A DNA stretch of 64,000 nt from Actinoplanes teichomyceticus ATCC 31121 (lineage in GTDB: Bacteria > Actinomycetota > Actinomycetes > Mycobacteriales > Micromonosporaceae), in assembly GCF_003711105.1 (NCBI RefSeq), contig NZ_CP023865.1:3745001-3809000 (forward strand). The letters are read 5' to 3'. A program made the position numbers and the translations under genes. Below the pieces are notes generated by a model that worked only from the letters and a program-made list of their open reading frames with translations, did not search any database and was not told the DNA's origin. Positions 55,571-64,000 of the stretch are shown here, piece by piece. Within the stretch, counting starts at the first letter, position 1. Each line of letters begins with the position of its first letter.

Positions 55571-56194
55571 TCAGCCGGCGACCCGTTCCGCCCGGGACTT
55601 GATGCCGAGCAGCATCCGGCGTTCCATGACCAGGCTGCCCGGGGACATCACCGCGTCGTAGAGCAGCCGCCGGAGCCGGCTCGCGCCCGGCGGGTCGATC
55701 CGGTTGCGGCTGACCAGGCGGGTGCCGCCCGGGTCGGCCCGCAGATCGAAGATCCACACCCAGGCGCCGTCGTCCGAGCGGAACGCCAGGGTGCGCCCCG
55801 GCCGACAGATCTCCACCCGCATCCCCGGTCCGCCCGGCCCCAGGGGCAGCAGGTCACCGGCCTTCAGGTCCTGCAGGTGCGGCAGGATGGTGTCCGCGCT
55901 GTGCATGTCCAGGCCGAAGAGGTTCTCGATCCCGTCGTAGGTGTACGCGCCGCCACGGCCGCTGCCCATCTGCACCAGCCACGGCCAGACCGCGCCCGGC
56001 GCCGCGCCGATGGTGACGGCGCGGGTGGAGACCAGGGCCGCGTCCGGCAGCAGGTCGTCGCCCGGCACCGGGCCGGTGGCCTCGTCGGCCGTGGCGCCCC
56101 AGGTCAGGCACCAGCGGCGGGCCGGGGGCGACAGCGCCGCGGCGGCCAGTGCCGCGACACCGAGCAGCAGAGCGGTTCTCATCCCGGCCGACAT
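55571..56194 (-). CDS. SRPBCC-family protein with N-terminal membrane segment
   Basis: This encodes 207 residues from ATG 56194 (AGGAG just upstream). A hydrophobic segment (about 6-22) could be a signal anchor. The rest fits the SRPBCC/polyketide_cyc2 helix-grip fold, with a strand ([21 protein letters not shown]) followed by [15 protein letters not shown] and WVWIFDL. Such domains bind hydrophobic ligands; no ligand is evident. It follows USP2 after 14 bp on the same strand and is probably co-transcribed with it. Confidence 0.75.
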   Translation of the reverse strand: MSAGMRTALLLGVAALAAAALSPPARRWCLTWGATADEATGPVPGDDLLPDAALVSTRAVTIGAAPGAVWPWLVQMGSGRGGAYTYDGIENLFGLDMHSADTILPHLQDLKAGDLLPLGPGGPGMRVEICRPGRTLAFRSDDGAWVWIFDLRADPGGTRLVSRNRIDPPGASRLRRLLYDAVMSPGSLVMERRMLLGIKSRAERVAG

Positions 56195-56208
56195 GGCGTC
56201 TCCTGCCG

Positions 56209-57081
56209 TCAGCGGCCGGCGCCCGGGCGCACGATCAGGACCGGGCACCCGGCGTGGTGCAGCAGCTGCAGGCCGGTGGAGCCGAGCAGGGTTCCGGCGA
56301 TCACCCCGTGGCCACGGCTGCCGACGATGATCAGCTGGGCGCCGTGCGAGACGCCGACCAGCACGGAGGCGGCGCCGCTGTGCGACAGGAGCAACTCCAC
56401 CGGTACGTCCGGGAACTTGTCCTGCCACGGGCCCACCTGCTCGGCGAACCGGGCCCGTTCGGCGGCGTCCTGCTGCGGGGTGTGCAGCTCGGCCGGCGGG
56501 AGGCTGCCCCGGTAGCGGGGGAACGGCGGCAGGTACGAACGGATCAGCACCAGGCGGGCGCCGCGCTGCTGGGCCGCGGTGAACGCCGCCTCGAGCACCC
56601 GGTCGGCGGCGGCCGAGTCGTCGACCCCGGCCGCGACCGGCCGGTCCACCGCCGGCTCGGCGCGGATCACGGCGACCGGGCAGTGCGCGTGCGTGGCGAC
56701 CCGCTGGCTGACCGAGCCGAGTCGCAGCCCGGCGAAGCCGCCGTGGCCGCGCCGCCCGAGGACCATCAGGTCCGCCGACTCCGAGTCGATGATCAGTTGT
56801 GCGGCCGGGTCGCCGATCAGCACGTCCGTCTCGACGTCGAGGTCCGGGGCGACGCCGCGCGCCTGCCGGGCCGCCGCGGCCACCAGGGCCTCCGCCTGGC
56901 CGCGCTCGGCCTCGAACAGGTCCCCGGCGAACTCGTAGCGGGCGGCCGACCAGTCCCAGTCCAGCACGTGGACGACGCGCAGCGGGTCTCCCCGGCGCTG
57001 GGCCTCGCCGGCGGCCCAGACGAGCGCGCTGCGGCTGGCATCGGTGCCGTCGGCCGCGACGACGACGGTCGGTGTCCGCAT
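56209..57081 (-). CDS. Tandem universal stress protein (2)
   Basis: This encodes 290 residues from ATG 57081, with GGGAGG at good spacing. Two UspA domains have the motifs GRRGHGGFAGLRLGSVS and GSRGHGVIAGTLLGSTG, both competent for ATP binding. It is a paralogue of the protein at 54009-54953 (shared HVLDWDW, RSYLPPFP-like and QDAAER blocks). It is divergent from the CBS-BON gene across a region with DosR-like boxes and precedes the SRPBCC gene in an operon. Confidence 0.92.
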   Translation of the reverse strand: MRTPTVVVAADGTDASRSALVWAAGEAQRRGDPLRVVHVLDWDWSAARYEFAGDLFEAERGQAEALVAAAARQARGVAPDLDVETDVLIGDPAAQLIIDSESADLMVLGRRGHGGFAGLRLGSVSQRVATHAHCPVAVIRAEPAVDRPVAAGVDDSAAADRVLEAAFTAAQQRGARLVLIRSYLPPFPRYRGSLPPAELHTPQQDAAERARFAEQVGPWQDKFPDVPVELLLSHSGAASVLVGVSHGAQLIIVGSRGHGVIAGTLLGSTGLQLLHHAGCPVLIVRPGAGR

Positions 57082-57255
57082 GGCGTCCTCCCTCTCCCGC
57101 ATCTTCCTTCCCGCATCGTCATCCCGGTCGATGCGCTCCGGCAGAGCCACAGGTCCCGCCGGTGGTCGTGCCGAAGTGGGGCCGTTGGTCCCTGTGGGCC
57201 GGGTGCCCGCCGGCCGAACTGATGACCGGAACGCAGGGTGAGGGAGGGATCCGCG
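57082..57255. promoter_or_regulatory. USP2/CBS-BON divergent region with DosR-like boxes
   Basis: GGGCC-GTTG-GTCCC (57179-57192) closely matches the dormancy-regulator box GGGAC-N4-GTCCC. A weaker site, GAGCC-ACAG-GTCCC, lies at 57145-57158. Both are well placed to control the divergent genes. Confidence 0.45.
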
Positions 57256-57936
57256 GTGCGAAGCTGCAAGGTCGGCGATGTGATGACCCGGGACGTGGTG
57301 GCGGTCGACGAGGACACCTTGTACCGCGACGTGGTGGATCTGCTGGTCGCCAGGCGGATCAGCGCGGTCCCGGTGGTCGATGACCGGGGCCGGGTCACCG
57401 GGATGGTCTCCGAGGCCGACCTGCTCCGCAAGATCGAGTATGCCGGCGCCGGACAGCCGCGGATCTTCGAGCGGCCGGCGCGCCGCGGCGGGCGGGCCAA
57501 GGCCTCGGCGCGCACCGCGTCCGGGCTGATGAGCACCCCGGCGGTGGTGGTGGGGGCGGACACGCCGATCGCGGCCGCCGCCCGGCTGATGGACACCCGC
57601 AAGGTCAAGCGGCTGCCGGTGACCGACGAGCACGGCCGGCTGGTCGGGATCGCGTCGCGCAGCGACCTGTTGCGCGCCTACCTGCGCTCGGACGAGCAGA
57701 TCCGGGCCGAGGTGTGCACCGGCGTGCTGCGGCCGCTGCTGGCCGACGAGGCCCTCGGCGTCACGGTCGAGGTGGCCGGTGGGGTGGTCACCCTCTCCGG
57801 CCACCTCGAGCGCTGGTCGTCCGCCGACCTGGCGGAACGGCTCACCCACCGGGTCACCGGCGTGGTGCAGGTGAGCTCGCGGCTGTCCTACCGGTTCGAC
57901 GACCGGTCGGCCCAGCGTCCGTCCGGGACGCGCTGA
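57256..57936 (+). CDS. CBS-domain pair plus BON domain protein
   Basis: This encodes 226 residues from GTG 57256, supported by AGGGAGGG (57241-57248); a GTG at 57238 lacks this support. Two CBS motifs (VGDVMTRDVVAVDED…ISAVPVVDDRGRVTGMVSEADL and the second ending RLPVTDEHGRLVGIASRSDLL) form a nucleotide-sensing Bateman module. A BON domain (about 150-215) follows. This combination is common next to universal stress proteins and belongs to hypoxia regulons in other actinobacteria. Confidence 0.9.
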   Translation: MRSCKVGDVMTRDVVAVDEDTLYRDVVDLLVARRISAVPVVDDRGRVTGMVSEADLLRKIEYAGAGQPRIFERPARRGGRAKASARTASGLMSTPAVVVGADTPIAAAARLMDTRKVKRLPVTDEHGRLVGIASRSDLLRAYLRSDEQIRAEVCTGVLRPLLADEALGVTVEVAGGVVTLSGHLERWSSADLAERLTHRVTGVVQVSSRLSYRFDDRSAQRPSGTR

Positions 57937-57954
57937 CCCCGCCGGTACGCCGGA

Positions 57955-58803
57955 TCAGACGCCCGCCACCAGAGGCGCCCGGCGCGCCCGCGGCACGGGA
58001 CCGGACCGGCCCGCGTCGTGCACGATCGCGACCGGGCAGCCGGCGTGCCGCAGCAGGTGCCGGCTCACCGTGCCGAGCAGCAGCCCGCGCACCGCGCCGT
58101 GCCCGCGGGCGCCGACGACCAGCAGCTGGGCGGTGTCCCCGGCGGTCACCAGCGCGCCGGCCGGGTCGTCGCGGACGGTCTCCGCCTCGATGTCCAGGCC
58201 CGGGAACCCGGCCCGGACCGCGGCCACCAGCTCGCCGAACGGGGCGGCGTGCGCGCGCCGGCCGTCCGGCGTCCCGATCCGCAGCACCCGCAGCCCGACC
58301 CCGCGTCCGGCCGCCTGCCGGGCGGCGAACCGCAGCACCGCCGCCGCCGACGGGGAGTCGTCCACCCCGGCGACGACCGGCGCGGTGGCCCGCACGTCGC
58401 CGTGGACCACCACGACCGGGCAGTGCGCGTGCGCGCCGACCGCGGCGCCGACCGAGCCGACCAGCCCGGCCAGGGCGCTGTGCCCACGGGTGCCGAGCAC
58501 GATCATCCCGGCCCGGTCGGAGCGGTCGGCCAGCGCGGTGCACGCGAGCGCCGGTACCGTCGTGGCGGTGACGCCGACCCCCGGATGGGTCCGCCGGGCC
58601 GCGGCGACCGCCCGCCGGAGCATGTCGCCGGCGGCCGGGTCGACGTGCTCGCCCGCCGTCGCCGGGCCCCAGGCGGACCACTCGTCGGCGTAGACCAGCT
58701 CGGCGCGCGCGCCGGTACGGTTCGCCTCGTCCAGCGCCCACGCCAGGGCGGCGTCGGCGGACGGCGACCCGTCGAACCCGATGACGATCTTCCTCTGGTA
58801 CAT
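57955..58803 (-). CDS. Tandem universal stress protein (3)
   Basis: This encodes 282 residues from ATG 58803 (AAGGAG upstream). It has two UspA domains: the N-terminal one begins KIVIGFDGSPSADAAL and contains GTRGHSALAGLVGSVG; the second contains VAGVDDSPSA and GARGHGAVRGLLLGTVS. It is more diverged from the other two stress proteins. It is divergent from pyruvate phosphate dikinase across a region holding a DosR-like box. Confidence 0.92.
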   Translation of the reverse strand: MYQRKIVIGFDGSPSADAALAWALDEANRTGARAELVYADEWSAWGPATAGEHVDPAAGDMLRRAVAAARRTHPGVGVTATTVPALACTALADRSDRAGMIVLGTRGHSALAGLVGSVGAAVGAHAHCPVVVVHGDVRATAPVVAGVDDSPSAAAVLRFAARQAAGRGVGLRVLRIGTPDGRRAHAAPFGELVAAVRAGFPGLDIEAETVRDDPAGALVTAGDTAQLLVVGARGHGAVRGLLLGTVSRHLLRHAGCPVAIVHDAGRSGPVPRARRAPLVAGV

Positions 58804-58996
58804 CTGCTGGCTCCTTCCCCGGCAGCCGGCGTCCGCGCGTCCCGGCGTCTCCCCCTCATCGCACGCCCCGGCGGCACCACCCGACAGGGCGGCAGGGCCC
58901 GCCGGACCCGGGACCACGGCCCTACCCGGCCGGGCCTGGGGCAAGCTAGCAACGAGAGAGAGGCAACAACACCGAAGGAGCGAGGGTGGGATTCAC
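58804..58996. promoter_or_regulatory. USP3/ppdK divergent region with DosR-like box
   Basis: GGGAC-CACG-GCCCT at 58910-58923 matches the left half and most of the right half of the DosR-type box. AAGGAG (58975-58980) lies 16 nt before the ppdK GTG. No SigF-like promoter was seen here. Confidence 0.4.
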
Positions 58997-61636
58997 GTGT
59001 CTGGATTCGTGTACGACTTCGTCGACGGCCACAAGGACCTCAAGGACCTGCTCGGCGGCAAGGGGGCCAACCTCGCCGAGATGACCCGGATGGGGCTGCC
59101 GGTGCCGCCCGGGTTCACGATCACCACCGAGGCGTGCCGGGCGTACCTGCGCACCGGGGCGATGCCGCCCGGGTTGCTGGCCGAGGTCGAGGAGCACCTG
59201 CGGGCGATGCAGGTCGCGGTCGGCAAGACGTTCGGCGATCCGGCGGACCCGCTGCTGCTGTCGGTGCGTTCCGGGGCGAAGTTCTCCATGCCCGGGATGA
59301 TGGAGACGATCCTGGACATCGGCCTCAACGACATGACCGTGGCGGGGCTGGCCCGGCGCAGCGGCGACGAGCGGTTCGCCTGGGACTCCTACCGGCGGCT
59401 GGTGCAGATGTTCGGCCGTACCGTGTTCGACGTGCCGGCCGAGGCGTTCCAGGCCGAGCTGGGCGACCGGCACGAGTCCGAGCTGAGCGCGGGGCAGCTC
59501 GGTGACCTGGTGCACGCGTACCAGAAGGTCTTCGAGGGCCACACCGGCCGGCCGTTCCCGCAGGCGCCGCACGAGCAGCTGTTCCTGGCCATCGGGGCGG
59601 TGTTCCGTTCCTGGAACGCCGAGCGGGCCGTGCTCTACCGCCGGCAGGAGCGCATCCCGCAGGACCTGGGGACCGCGGTCAACGTGATGGCGATGGTCTT
59701 CGGCAACCGGGGCGAGGACTCGGGCACCGGGGTGGCCTTCACCCGGGACCCGGCGACCGGCCGGCGCGGCAGCTACGGCGACTACCTGCGCAACGCCCAG
59801 GGTGAGGACGTGGTCGCCGGGATCCGCAACACGATGCCGCTGAGCGAGCTGGCCACCGTCGACCCGGCCAGCCACGCCCAGCTGGAGTCGATCATGCAGC
59901 GGCTGGAGGAACGCTACCGCGACCTGTGCGACATCGAGTTCACCATCGAGAACGGCCGGCTGTGGATGCTGCAGACCCGGGTCGGCAAGCGCACCCCGGC
60001 GGCCGCGTTCGTGATCGCCGCGCAGCTGGTCGACGAGGGCGTCATCACCCTCGACGAGGCGTTGCAGCGGGTCAGCGGGGAGCAGCTGGCCCAGCTGATG
60101 TTCCCCAGTTTCGACGACGAGTCCGCGCCGCCGCCGCTGACCACCGGCGTGCCGGCCGCCCCGGGCGCCGCGGTCGGCGCGGTGGTCTTCGACTCGGCGG
60201 CCGCGGTGGCCGCGACCGGGCCGGTCATCCTGGTGCGCCGGGAGACCAATCCCGACGACCTGCCCGGCATGATCGCCGCGCAGGGCGTCCTGACCGCCCG
60301 CGGCGGCAAGACCTCGCACGCCGCGGTGGTCGCGCGGGGCATGGGCAAGACCTGCGTCTGCGGCGCCGAGGAGATCCGGATCGGCCCGGACTCGTTCACC
60401 GTGGGCGGCACGACCGTGCACGCCGGTGAGGTGATCTCGATCGACGGCACCAGCGGGCGGGTCTACGCCGAACCGGTGCCGGTGCACCCGTCCCGGGTGG
60501 TGCGTTTCTTCGAGGGTGAGCTCAGCGCCGGCGCCGACCCGCTGCTGTGCGCGGTGCAGCGCCTGATGGAGCACGCCGGCCGGGTCGCCCGGCTGGAGGT
60601 GCACGCCAACGCCGACACCGGCCCGGACGCGCTCCGGGCCCGCCGGTTCGGCGCCACCGGGGTGGGCCTGTGCCGTACCGAGCACATGTTCCTCGGCGAG
60701 CGCCGGGTCCTGGTGGAACGGCTGATCCTGGCCGAGACCGACGCCGAGCGCGACGAGGCGCTCGCCGCGCTGCTGCCGTTGCAGCGGGCCGACTTCCAGC
60801 AGCTGTTCGCCGCGATGGACGGGCTGCCGGTGACGGTGCGGCTGATCGACCCGCCGTTGCACGAGTTCCTGCCCCCGCTGGAGGAGCTGACCGCCCGGGT
60901 GGCCCGCGCCGACGCGCTGGGCGAGGATGCCGGGCACGCCGGGGTGCTGCTCAACGCGGTACGCCGGATGCACGAGTCCAACCCGATGCTGGGGCTGCGC
61001 GGCGTCCGGCTGGGCCTGGTCGTCCCCGGCCTGTTCGGCATGCAGGTCCGCGCGGTCGCGCAGGCCGCCGCGGCGTGCGCCGCCGCCGGCGGCGACCCCC
61101 GGCCGGAGATCATGGTGCCGCTGGTCGCCACGGCGCAGGAGTTGGAGATCGTACGGGCGGAGGCCGAGGCGGTGCTGGCGTCGGTGCCCGGCGTCCCACC
61201 GGTCCGGATCGGCACGATGATCGAGGTGCCCCGGGCGGCGCTGACCGCCGCCCAGATCGCCGAGACCGCCGAGTTCTTCTCCTTCGGCACCAACGACATG
61301 ACCCAGATGACCTGGGGTTTCTCCCGTGACGACGTGGAGGGCGCGTTCTTCGGCCGCTACCTGGAGCTGGGCGTGTTCGCCACCTCGCCGTTCGAGAGCC
61401 TCGATGCGGACGGTGTCGGCGAGCTGGTGCGTCTCGCGGTCGAGCGCGGCCGGGCCACCCGTCCCGCTCTGACCGTGGGGGTGTGCGGGGAGCACGGCGG
61501 TGACCCCGCCTCGGTGCGCTTCTTCCACACCGCCGGCCTGGACTACGTGTCGTGTTCACCGTTCCGCGTGCCGATCGCCCGGCTGGAGGCGGGCCGGGCC
61601 GCGGTGGCCGGCGCGACCGGCTCCGACAGCCGCTAG
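58997..61636 (+). CDS. ppdK: Pyruvate, phosphate dikinase
   Basis: This 879-residue enzyme reversibly converts pyruvate, ATP and phosphate to PEP, AMP and PPi. The N-terminal ATP-grasp begins GGKGANLAEMTRMGLPVPPGF, with RSGAKFSMPGMMETILD. The central swivelling domain holds the phosphorylatable His in GGKTSHAAVVARGMGK. The C-terminal PEP/pyruvate barrel has SFGTNDMTQMTWGFSRDD and GVCGEHGGDP. GTG 58997 was chosen because the protein then begins at the family start (FVYDFVDG). Its stress-locus position suggests a role in energy balance under low oxygen. Confidence 0.95.
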   Translation: MSGFVYDFVDGHKDLKDLLGGKGANLAEMTRMGLPVPPGFTITTEACRAYLRTGAMPPGLLAEVEEHLRAMQVAVGKTFGDPADPLLLSVRSGAKFSMPGMMETILDIGLNDMTVAGLARRSGDERFAWDSYRRLVQMFGRTVFDVPAEAFQAELGDRHESELSAGQLGDLVHAYQKVFEGHTGRPFPQAPHEQLFLAIGAVFRSWNAERAVLYRRQERIPQDLGTAVNVMAMVFGNRGEDSGTGVAFTRDPATGRRGSYGDYLRNAQGEDVVAGIRNTMPLSELATVDPASHAQLESIMQRLEERYRDLCDIEFTIENGRLWMLQTRVGKRTPAAAFVIAAQLVDEGVITLDEALQRVSGEQLAQLMFPSFDDESAPPPLTTGVPAAPGAAVGAVVFDSAAAVAATGPVILVRRETNPDDLPGMIAAQGVLTARGGKTSHAAVVARGMGKTCVCGAEEIRIGPDSFTVGGTTVHAGEVISIDGTSGRVYAEPVPVHPSRVVRFFEGELSAGADPLLCAVQRLMEHAGRVARLEVHANADTGPDALRARRFGATGVGLCRTEHMFLGERRVLVERLILAETDAERDEALAALLPLQRADFQQLFAAMDGLPVTVRLIDPPLHEFLPPLEELTARVARADALGEDAGHAGVLLNAVRRMHESNPMLGLRGVRLGLVVPGLFGMQVRAVAQAAAACAAAGGDPRPEIMVPLVATAQELEIVRAEAEAVLASVPGVPPVRIGTMIEVPRAALTAAQIAETAEFFSFGTNDMTQMTWGFSRDDVEGAFFGRYLELGVFATSPFESLDADGVGELVRLAVERGRATRPALTVGVCGEHGGDPASVRFFHTAGLDYVSCSPFRVPIARLEAGRAAVAGATGSDSR

Positions 61637-61706
61637 CCCACGGCAGGCGCGGCCACCGGCCGGGACCGGACGTCCGGCCCCGGCCGGGACCGTGCGGCGC
61701 GTGGCG

Positions 61707-61768
61707 GCCCGCGGGTGCGGCCACGCCGCGCGGGAGCACCGCGGGGCGTGGCCGCGAGGCCCGCGGGC
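61707..61768 (+). terminator. Large bipartite hairpin after ppdK
   Basis: Arms 61717-61727 and 61745-61755 are perfect 11-bp complements. They are extended by outer 9-bp arms 61707-61715 and 61760-61768 across a small internal loop. It is placed 70 bp after the ppdK stop and facing the convergent small gene, so it is a likely terminator. Confidence 0.65.
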
Positions 61769-61808
61769 GGGGCCACACCGGCCGTACCGGGAAAGGGTCC
61801 GGCCCGGG

Positions 61809-61958
61809 TCAGGGCGGTCCGTCGCGGTCCAGGCCGCCGGTGAAGCGGTCCGGGCTCTCCGGCTCGCCGTCGCCGGTCTCCTCCGTGTCGGTCTCGGTCA
61901 GCTCGTGCTCCTCGGCGAAATCGCCGGTGTCGTCGTCGGGGTCACCGATGGGTTCCAT
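61809..61958 (-). CDS. Small acidic disordered protein (49 residues)
   Basis: ATG 61958 opens a 49-codon frame beginning MEPIGDPDDDTGDFAEEHEL and continuing rich in Glu, Asp, Thr and Gly. The composition is strongly acidic, with no predicted structure. Support for expression comes from a SigF-like promoter whose expected transcript start is only a few nucleotides before the ATG. No Shine-Dalgarno is needed if it is leaderless. Function unknown; possibly a stress-induced small protein. Confidence 0.5.
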   Translation of the reverse strand: MEPIGDPDDDTGDFAEEHELTETDTEETGDGEPESPDRFTGGLDRDGPP

Positions 61959-61967
61959 GCGGGCCGG

Positions 61968-61991
61968 ATACCCGTCCGGCGGGCATCGAAC
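61968..61991 (-). promoter_or_regulatory. SigB/SigF-like promoter of the small acidic protein
   Basis: On the minus strand, GTTC (61991-61988), 14-bp spacer, GGGTAT (61973-61968). The spacer is at the short end and the -35 has one mismatch. It points to a near-leaderless transcript starting close to ATG 61958. Confidence 0.45.
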
Positions 61992-62065
61992 ACGACCGGG
62001 CGGGTACGCGTGGATCCGCCGTGCGTGGGTAGAGGCACCACCGACGACCGAGGAGGCCGGACACG

Positions 62066-62539
62066 ATGATCAAGACGGTGGGCGCCGCCGCGGCCGGGCC
62101 GGCCGTCACCCGCGACAACCTGGGCGCGTGGCTGCTCAAGGGCAACGCCGACCGGGCCGACCTGCTCGGCCGGTTCGCCCGGGACCCGCGGATCGACCGC
62201 TGGTGCGTGCAGCCCAGCTACCGGCTGGACCTGATGGCCGCCGGCCAGCCGGTGGTGTTCTGGGGCAGCGGCAGCCGCCGCCGCGACGTGCCCTACGGCA
62301 TCTGGGGGTGGGGCCGGCTGCGCGGCCCGGCCCGCCGTGAGCCCGGAGCGGGCCCGTGGGTGCCGCTGGACGTGACCATCGCCGACCCCGGCGCGTGGAT
62401 CGCCCGCGACACGTTGCGCGCCCACCCCGAGCTCTGCGACCTCGAGGTGCTGCGGCAGCCGCAGGCGGCGAACCCGTCGTTCGTGACGGACCGGCAGTGG
62501 CGGCTGCTGCGCCACGAGTTCGGTGTGGCGTCCCGGTGA
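62066..62539 (+). CDS. EVE/PUA-like domain hypothetical protein
   Basis: This 157-residue protein has GAGGAGG at good spacing before the ATG. The central pattern (WCVQPSYRLDLMAAGQPVVFWGSG…YGIWGWGRLRG) followed by VPLDVTIADPGAWIARDTLRAHPEL and an RQPQAANPSFVTDRQW block recalls the EVE domain, a PUA-like fold thought to recognise modified nucleobases. That assignment is by eye. It ends 4 bp before the stop of the convergent sigma-factor gene. Confidence 0.6.
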   Translation: MIKTVGAAAAGPAVTRDNLGAWLLKGNADRADLLGRFARDPRIDRWCVQPSYRLDLMAAGQPVVFWGSGSRRRDVPYGIWGWGRLRGPARREPGAGPWVPLDVTIADPGAWIARDTLRAHPELCDLEVLRQPQAANPSFVTDRQWRLLRHEFGVASR

Positions 62540-62542
62540 AAC

Positions 62543-63322
62543 TCAGCCGGCGTCGGCGAGCTCGCGTTTCAGGGTGGCGAGCGCCCGGGTCAGCAGCCGG
62601 GACACGTGCATCTGGGAGACGCCGACCTGCTCGGCGATCTGCGACTGGGTGAGGTTGCCGTAGAAGCGCAACGTCACGATCCGCTGCTCCCGCTCGTTGA
62701 GCGCGGCCATGGCGGGGGCCAGCGCGATCCGGGCCTCCGCGGCGTCGAAACCGCGGTCCGCGCCGCCGAGCGTGTCCCCGAGCGTGGTGCCGGCGCCCTC
62801 CTGGCCGATCGGCGTGGACAGGCTGGTGCTGTGGTAGGCGCGGGCGCCCTCCAGCCCTTCCAGCACATCCTCCTCGCTGACCCGCAGGTGGGCCGCGATG
62901 TCGGCGACCGTCGGCGCGCGGCCCAGCGTGTGGGTGAGCGTGTTGTTCGCGGCGGTGATCGCCAGGCGCATCTCCTGCAGCCGCCGCGGCACCCGCACCG
63001 ACCAGGTCGTGTCGCGGAAGTGCCGCTTGAGCTCGCCGATGATGGTCGGGATGGCGAACGCGGTGAACTCGACGCCGTGGCCGGGCTCGAACCGGTCGAT
63101 CGCCTTGATCAGGCCCAGGAACGCGACCTGGGACAGGTCGTCGGTGGGCTCGCCGCGCCCGGCGTACCGGTGGGCCAGGTGCCGGGCCAGCGGCAGCCAC
63201 GCCTCGACGGCCCGCTCGCGCAGCGCCCGCCGCTCCGGATGCCCGGCCGGCAGCGCGGCCATCTCGCCGACCAGCTCAGCGGCCCGGTCGGTGCTGCGTG
63301 CGGTGGTGACGGTGCTTGTCAT
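62543..63322 (-). CDS. SigB/SigF-family RNA polymerase sigma factor
   Basis: This 259-residue group 3 sigma factor starts at ATG 63322, with GGAGG upstream. Region 2 reads DDLSQVAFLGLIKAIDRFEPGHGVEFTAFA…ELKRHFRDTTWSVRVPRR. Region 3 follows with APTVADIAAHL. Region 4 ends with the helix-turn-helix LTQSQIAEQVGVSQMHVSRLL. These are diagnostic of the stress/sporulation SigB-SigF-SigG group. Its own upstream region has a matching promoter, implying autoregulation. The usual RsbW-type anti-sigma gene is not adjacent. Confidence 0.94.
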   Translation of the reverse strand: MTSTVTTARSTDRAAELVGEMAALPAGHPERRALRERAVEAWLPLARHLAHRYAGRGEPTDDLSQVAFLGLIKAIDRFEPGHGVEFTAFAIPTIIGELKRHFRDTTWSVRVPRRLQEMRLAITAANNTLTHTLGRAPTVADIAAHLRVSEEDVLEGLEGARAYHSTSLSTPIGQEGAGTTLGDTLGGADRGFDAAEARIALAPAMAALNEREQRIVTLRFYGNLTQSQIAEQVGVSQMHVSRLLTRALATLKRELADAG

Positions 63323-63541
63323 CGTCGGGCCCTCCTCCTCCGCCCGCCGCGACGCGGCGGGGCCGCGTCGTAACGGCTCGGCTCTGGAGTACGACCGAGT
63401 TGTTGCCCGTCATGTCCGACCTGCACGCTGTATACCCCGGCGCGGTGTGGCGGTAAACGTGGCGCCGGTGGGCGGTCACCCGTGCGGTCCGCCGTGTCCG
63501 CGGGCGGCCGCCCGGGGCCGCCCGCACGGGCGGCCGGTGGA
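63323..63541. other. Intergenic region between sigma factor and hppD
   Basis: It is 219 bp long and contains the SigF-like promoter reading toward the sigma gene, plus a GC-rich inverted-repeat-like stretch (GGGCGGCCGCCC-like elements around 63500-63540) that may terminate hppD transcripts. Confidence 0.4.
63432..63458 (-). promoter_or_regulatory. Autoregulatory SigB/SigF-like promoter of the sigma gene
   Basis: On the minus strand, GTTT (63458-63455), 17-bp spacer and GGGTAT (63437-63432), an exact match in both hexamer cores. The transcript would have a leader of about 100 nt before ATG 63322. Confidence 0.65.

Positions 63542-64000
<459 letters not shown>

Overview
The window is very GC-rich DNA from a filamentous actinomycete. 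Codon use, GTG/TTG starts, 4-bp ATGA/GTGA overlaps, a giant NRPS operon, secreted polymer hydrolases and a SigB/SigF-type stress regulon suggest a Micromonosporaceae-like organism, perhaps Actinoplanes-like. The genus is inference only. Both edges cut genes: a beta-propeller-like paralogue on the left and 4-hydroxyphenylpyruvate dioxygenase on the right. No rRNA, tRNA or CRISPR array was seen.

Layout. (1) 0-5.8 kb: two convergent paralogous hypothetical genes whose ends form a perfect palindrome, a possibly decayed small gene, a lone secA2-type ATPase, and an intact IS5-family element inserted in the stop codon of livM. (2) 5.8-15.6 kb: a coherent polyhydroxybutyrate (PHB) utilisation locus. 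It holds a secreted PHB depolymerase, a Liv-type ABC importer, D-3-hydroxybutyrate dehydrogenase, an alpha/beta hydrolase, acetoacetate CoA-transferase (ScoAB) and an IclR regulator. (3) 16-17.3 kb: a secreted GH6 cellulase-like enzyme with an altered active-site motif, then a short 24-bp tandem repeat and an AT-rich regulatory stretch. (4) 18.2-51.3 kb: a nonribosomal peptide cluster containing a penicillin-binding-protein-type thioesterase (SurE-like), two NRPSs (about 3,394 and 6,666 residues), an MFS exporter and an MbtH protein, closed by a strong hairpin. (5) 51.4-64 kb: RtcB RNA ligase, a CYP152 P450, three universal stress proteins, a SHOCT protein, an SRPBCC protein, a CBS-BON protein, pyruvate phosphate dikinase, an EVE-like protein, a SigB/SigF-family sigma factor and part of hppD. 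Several genes here carry SigF-like (GTTT-N14..17-GGGTAT) or DosR-like (GGGAC-N4-GTCCC) sites.

The centrepiece is the NRPS cluster. Read colinearly it has eight modules, and epimerisation domains sit in modules 2, 4, 6 and 8 exactly, so the predicted peptide alternates L-D-L-D-L-D-L-D. Adenylation pockets read hydrophobic (1, 2), Ser (3), acidic-pocket/basic substrate (4, 5, 6), Ser (7), hydrophobic (8). The assembly line ends in an E domain with no thioesterase. The upstream SurE-like protein is of the family that cyclises peptides ending in a D-residue. The prediction is a head-to-tail cyclic, facially amphiphilic D,L-octapeptide, the architecture known from synthetic self-assembling antimicrobial peptide nanotubes. 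Domain order is read directly from sequence. Residue classes rest on pocket codes extracted by hand, and the cyclic product is inference.
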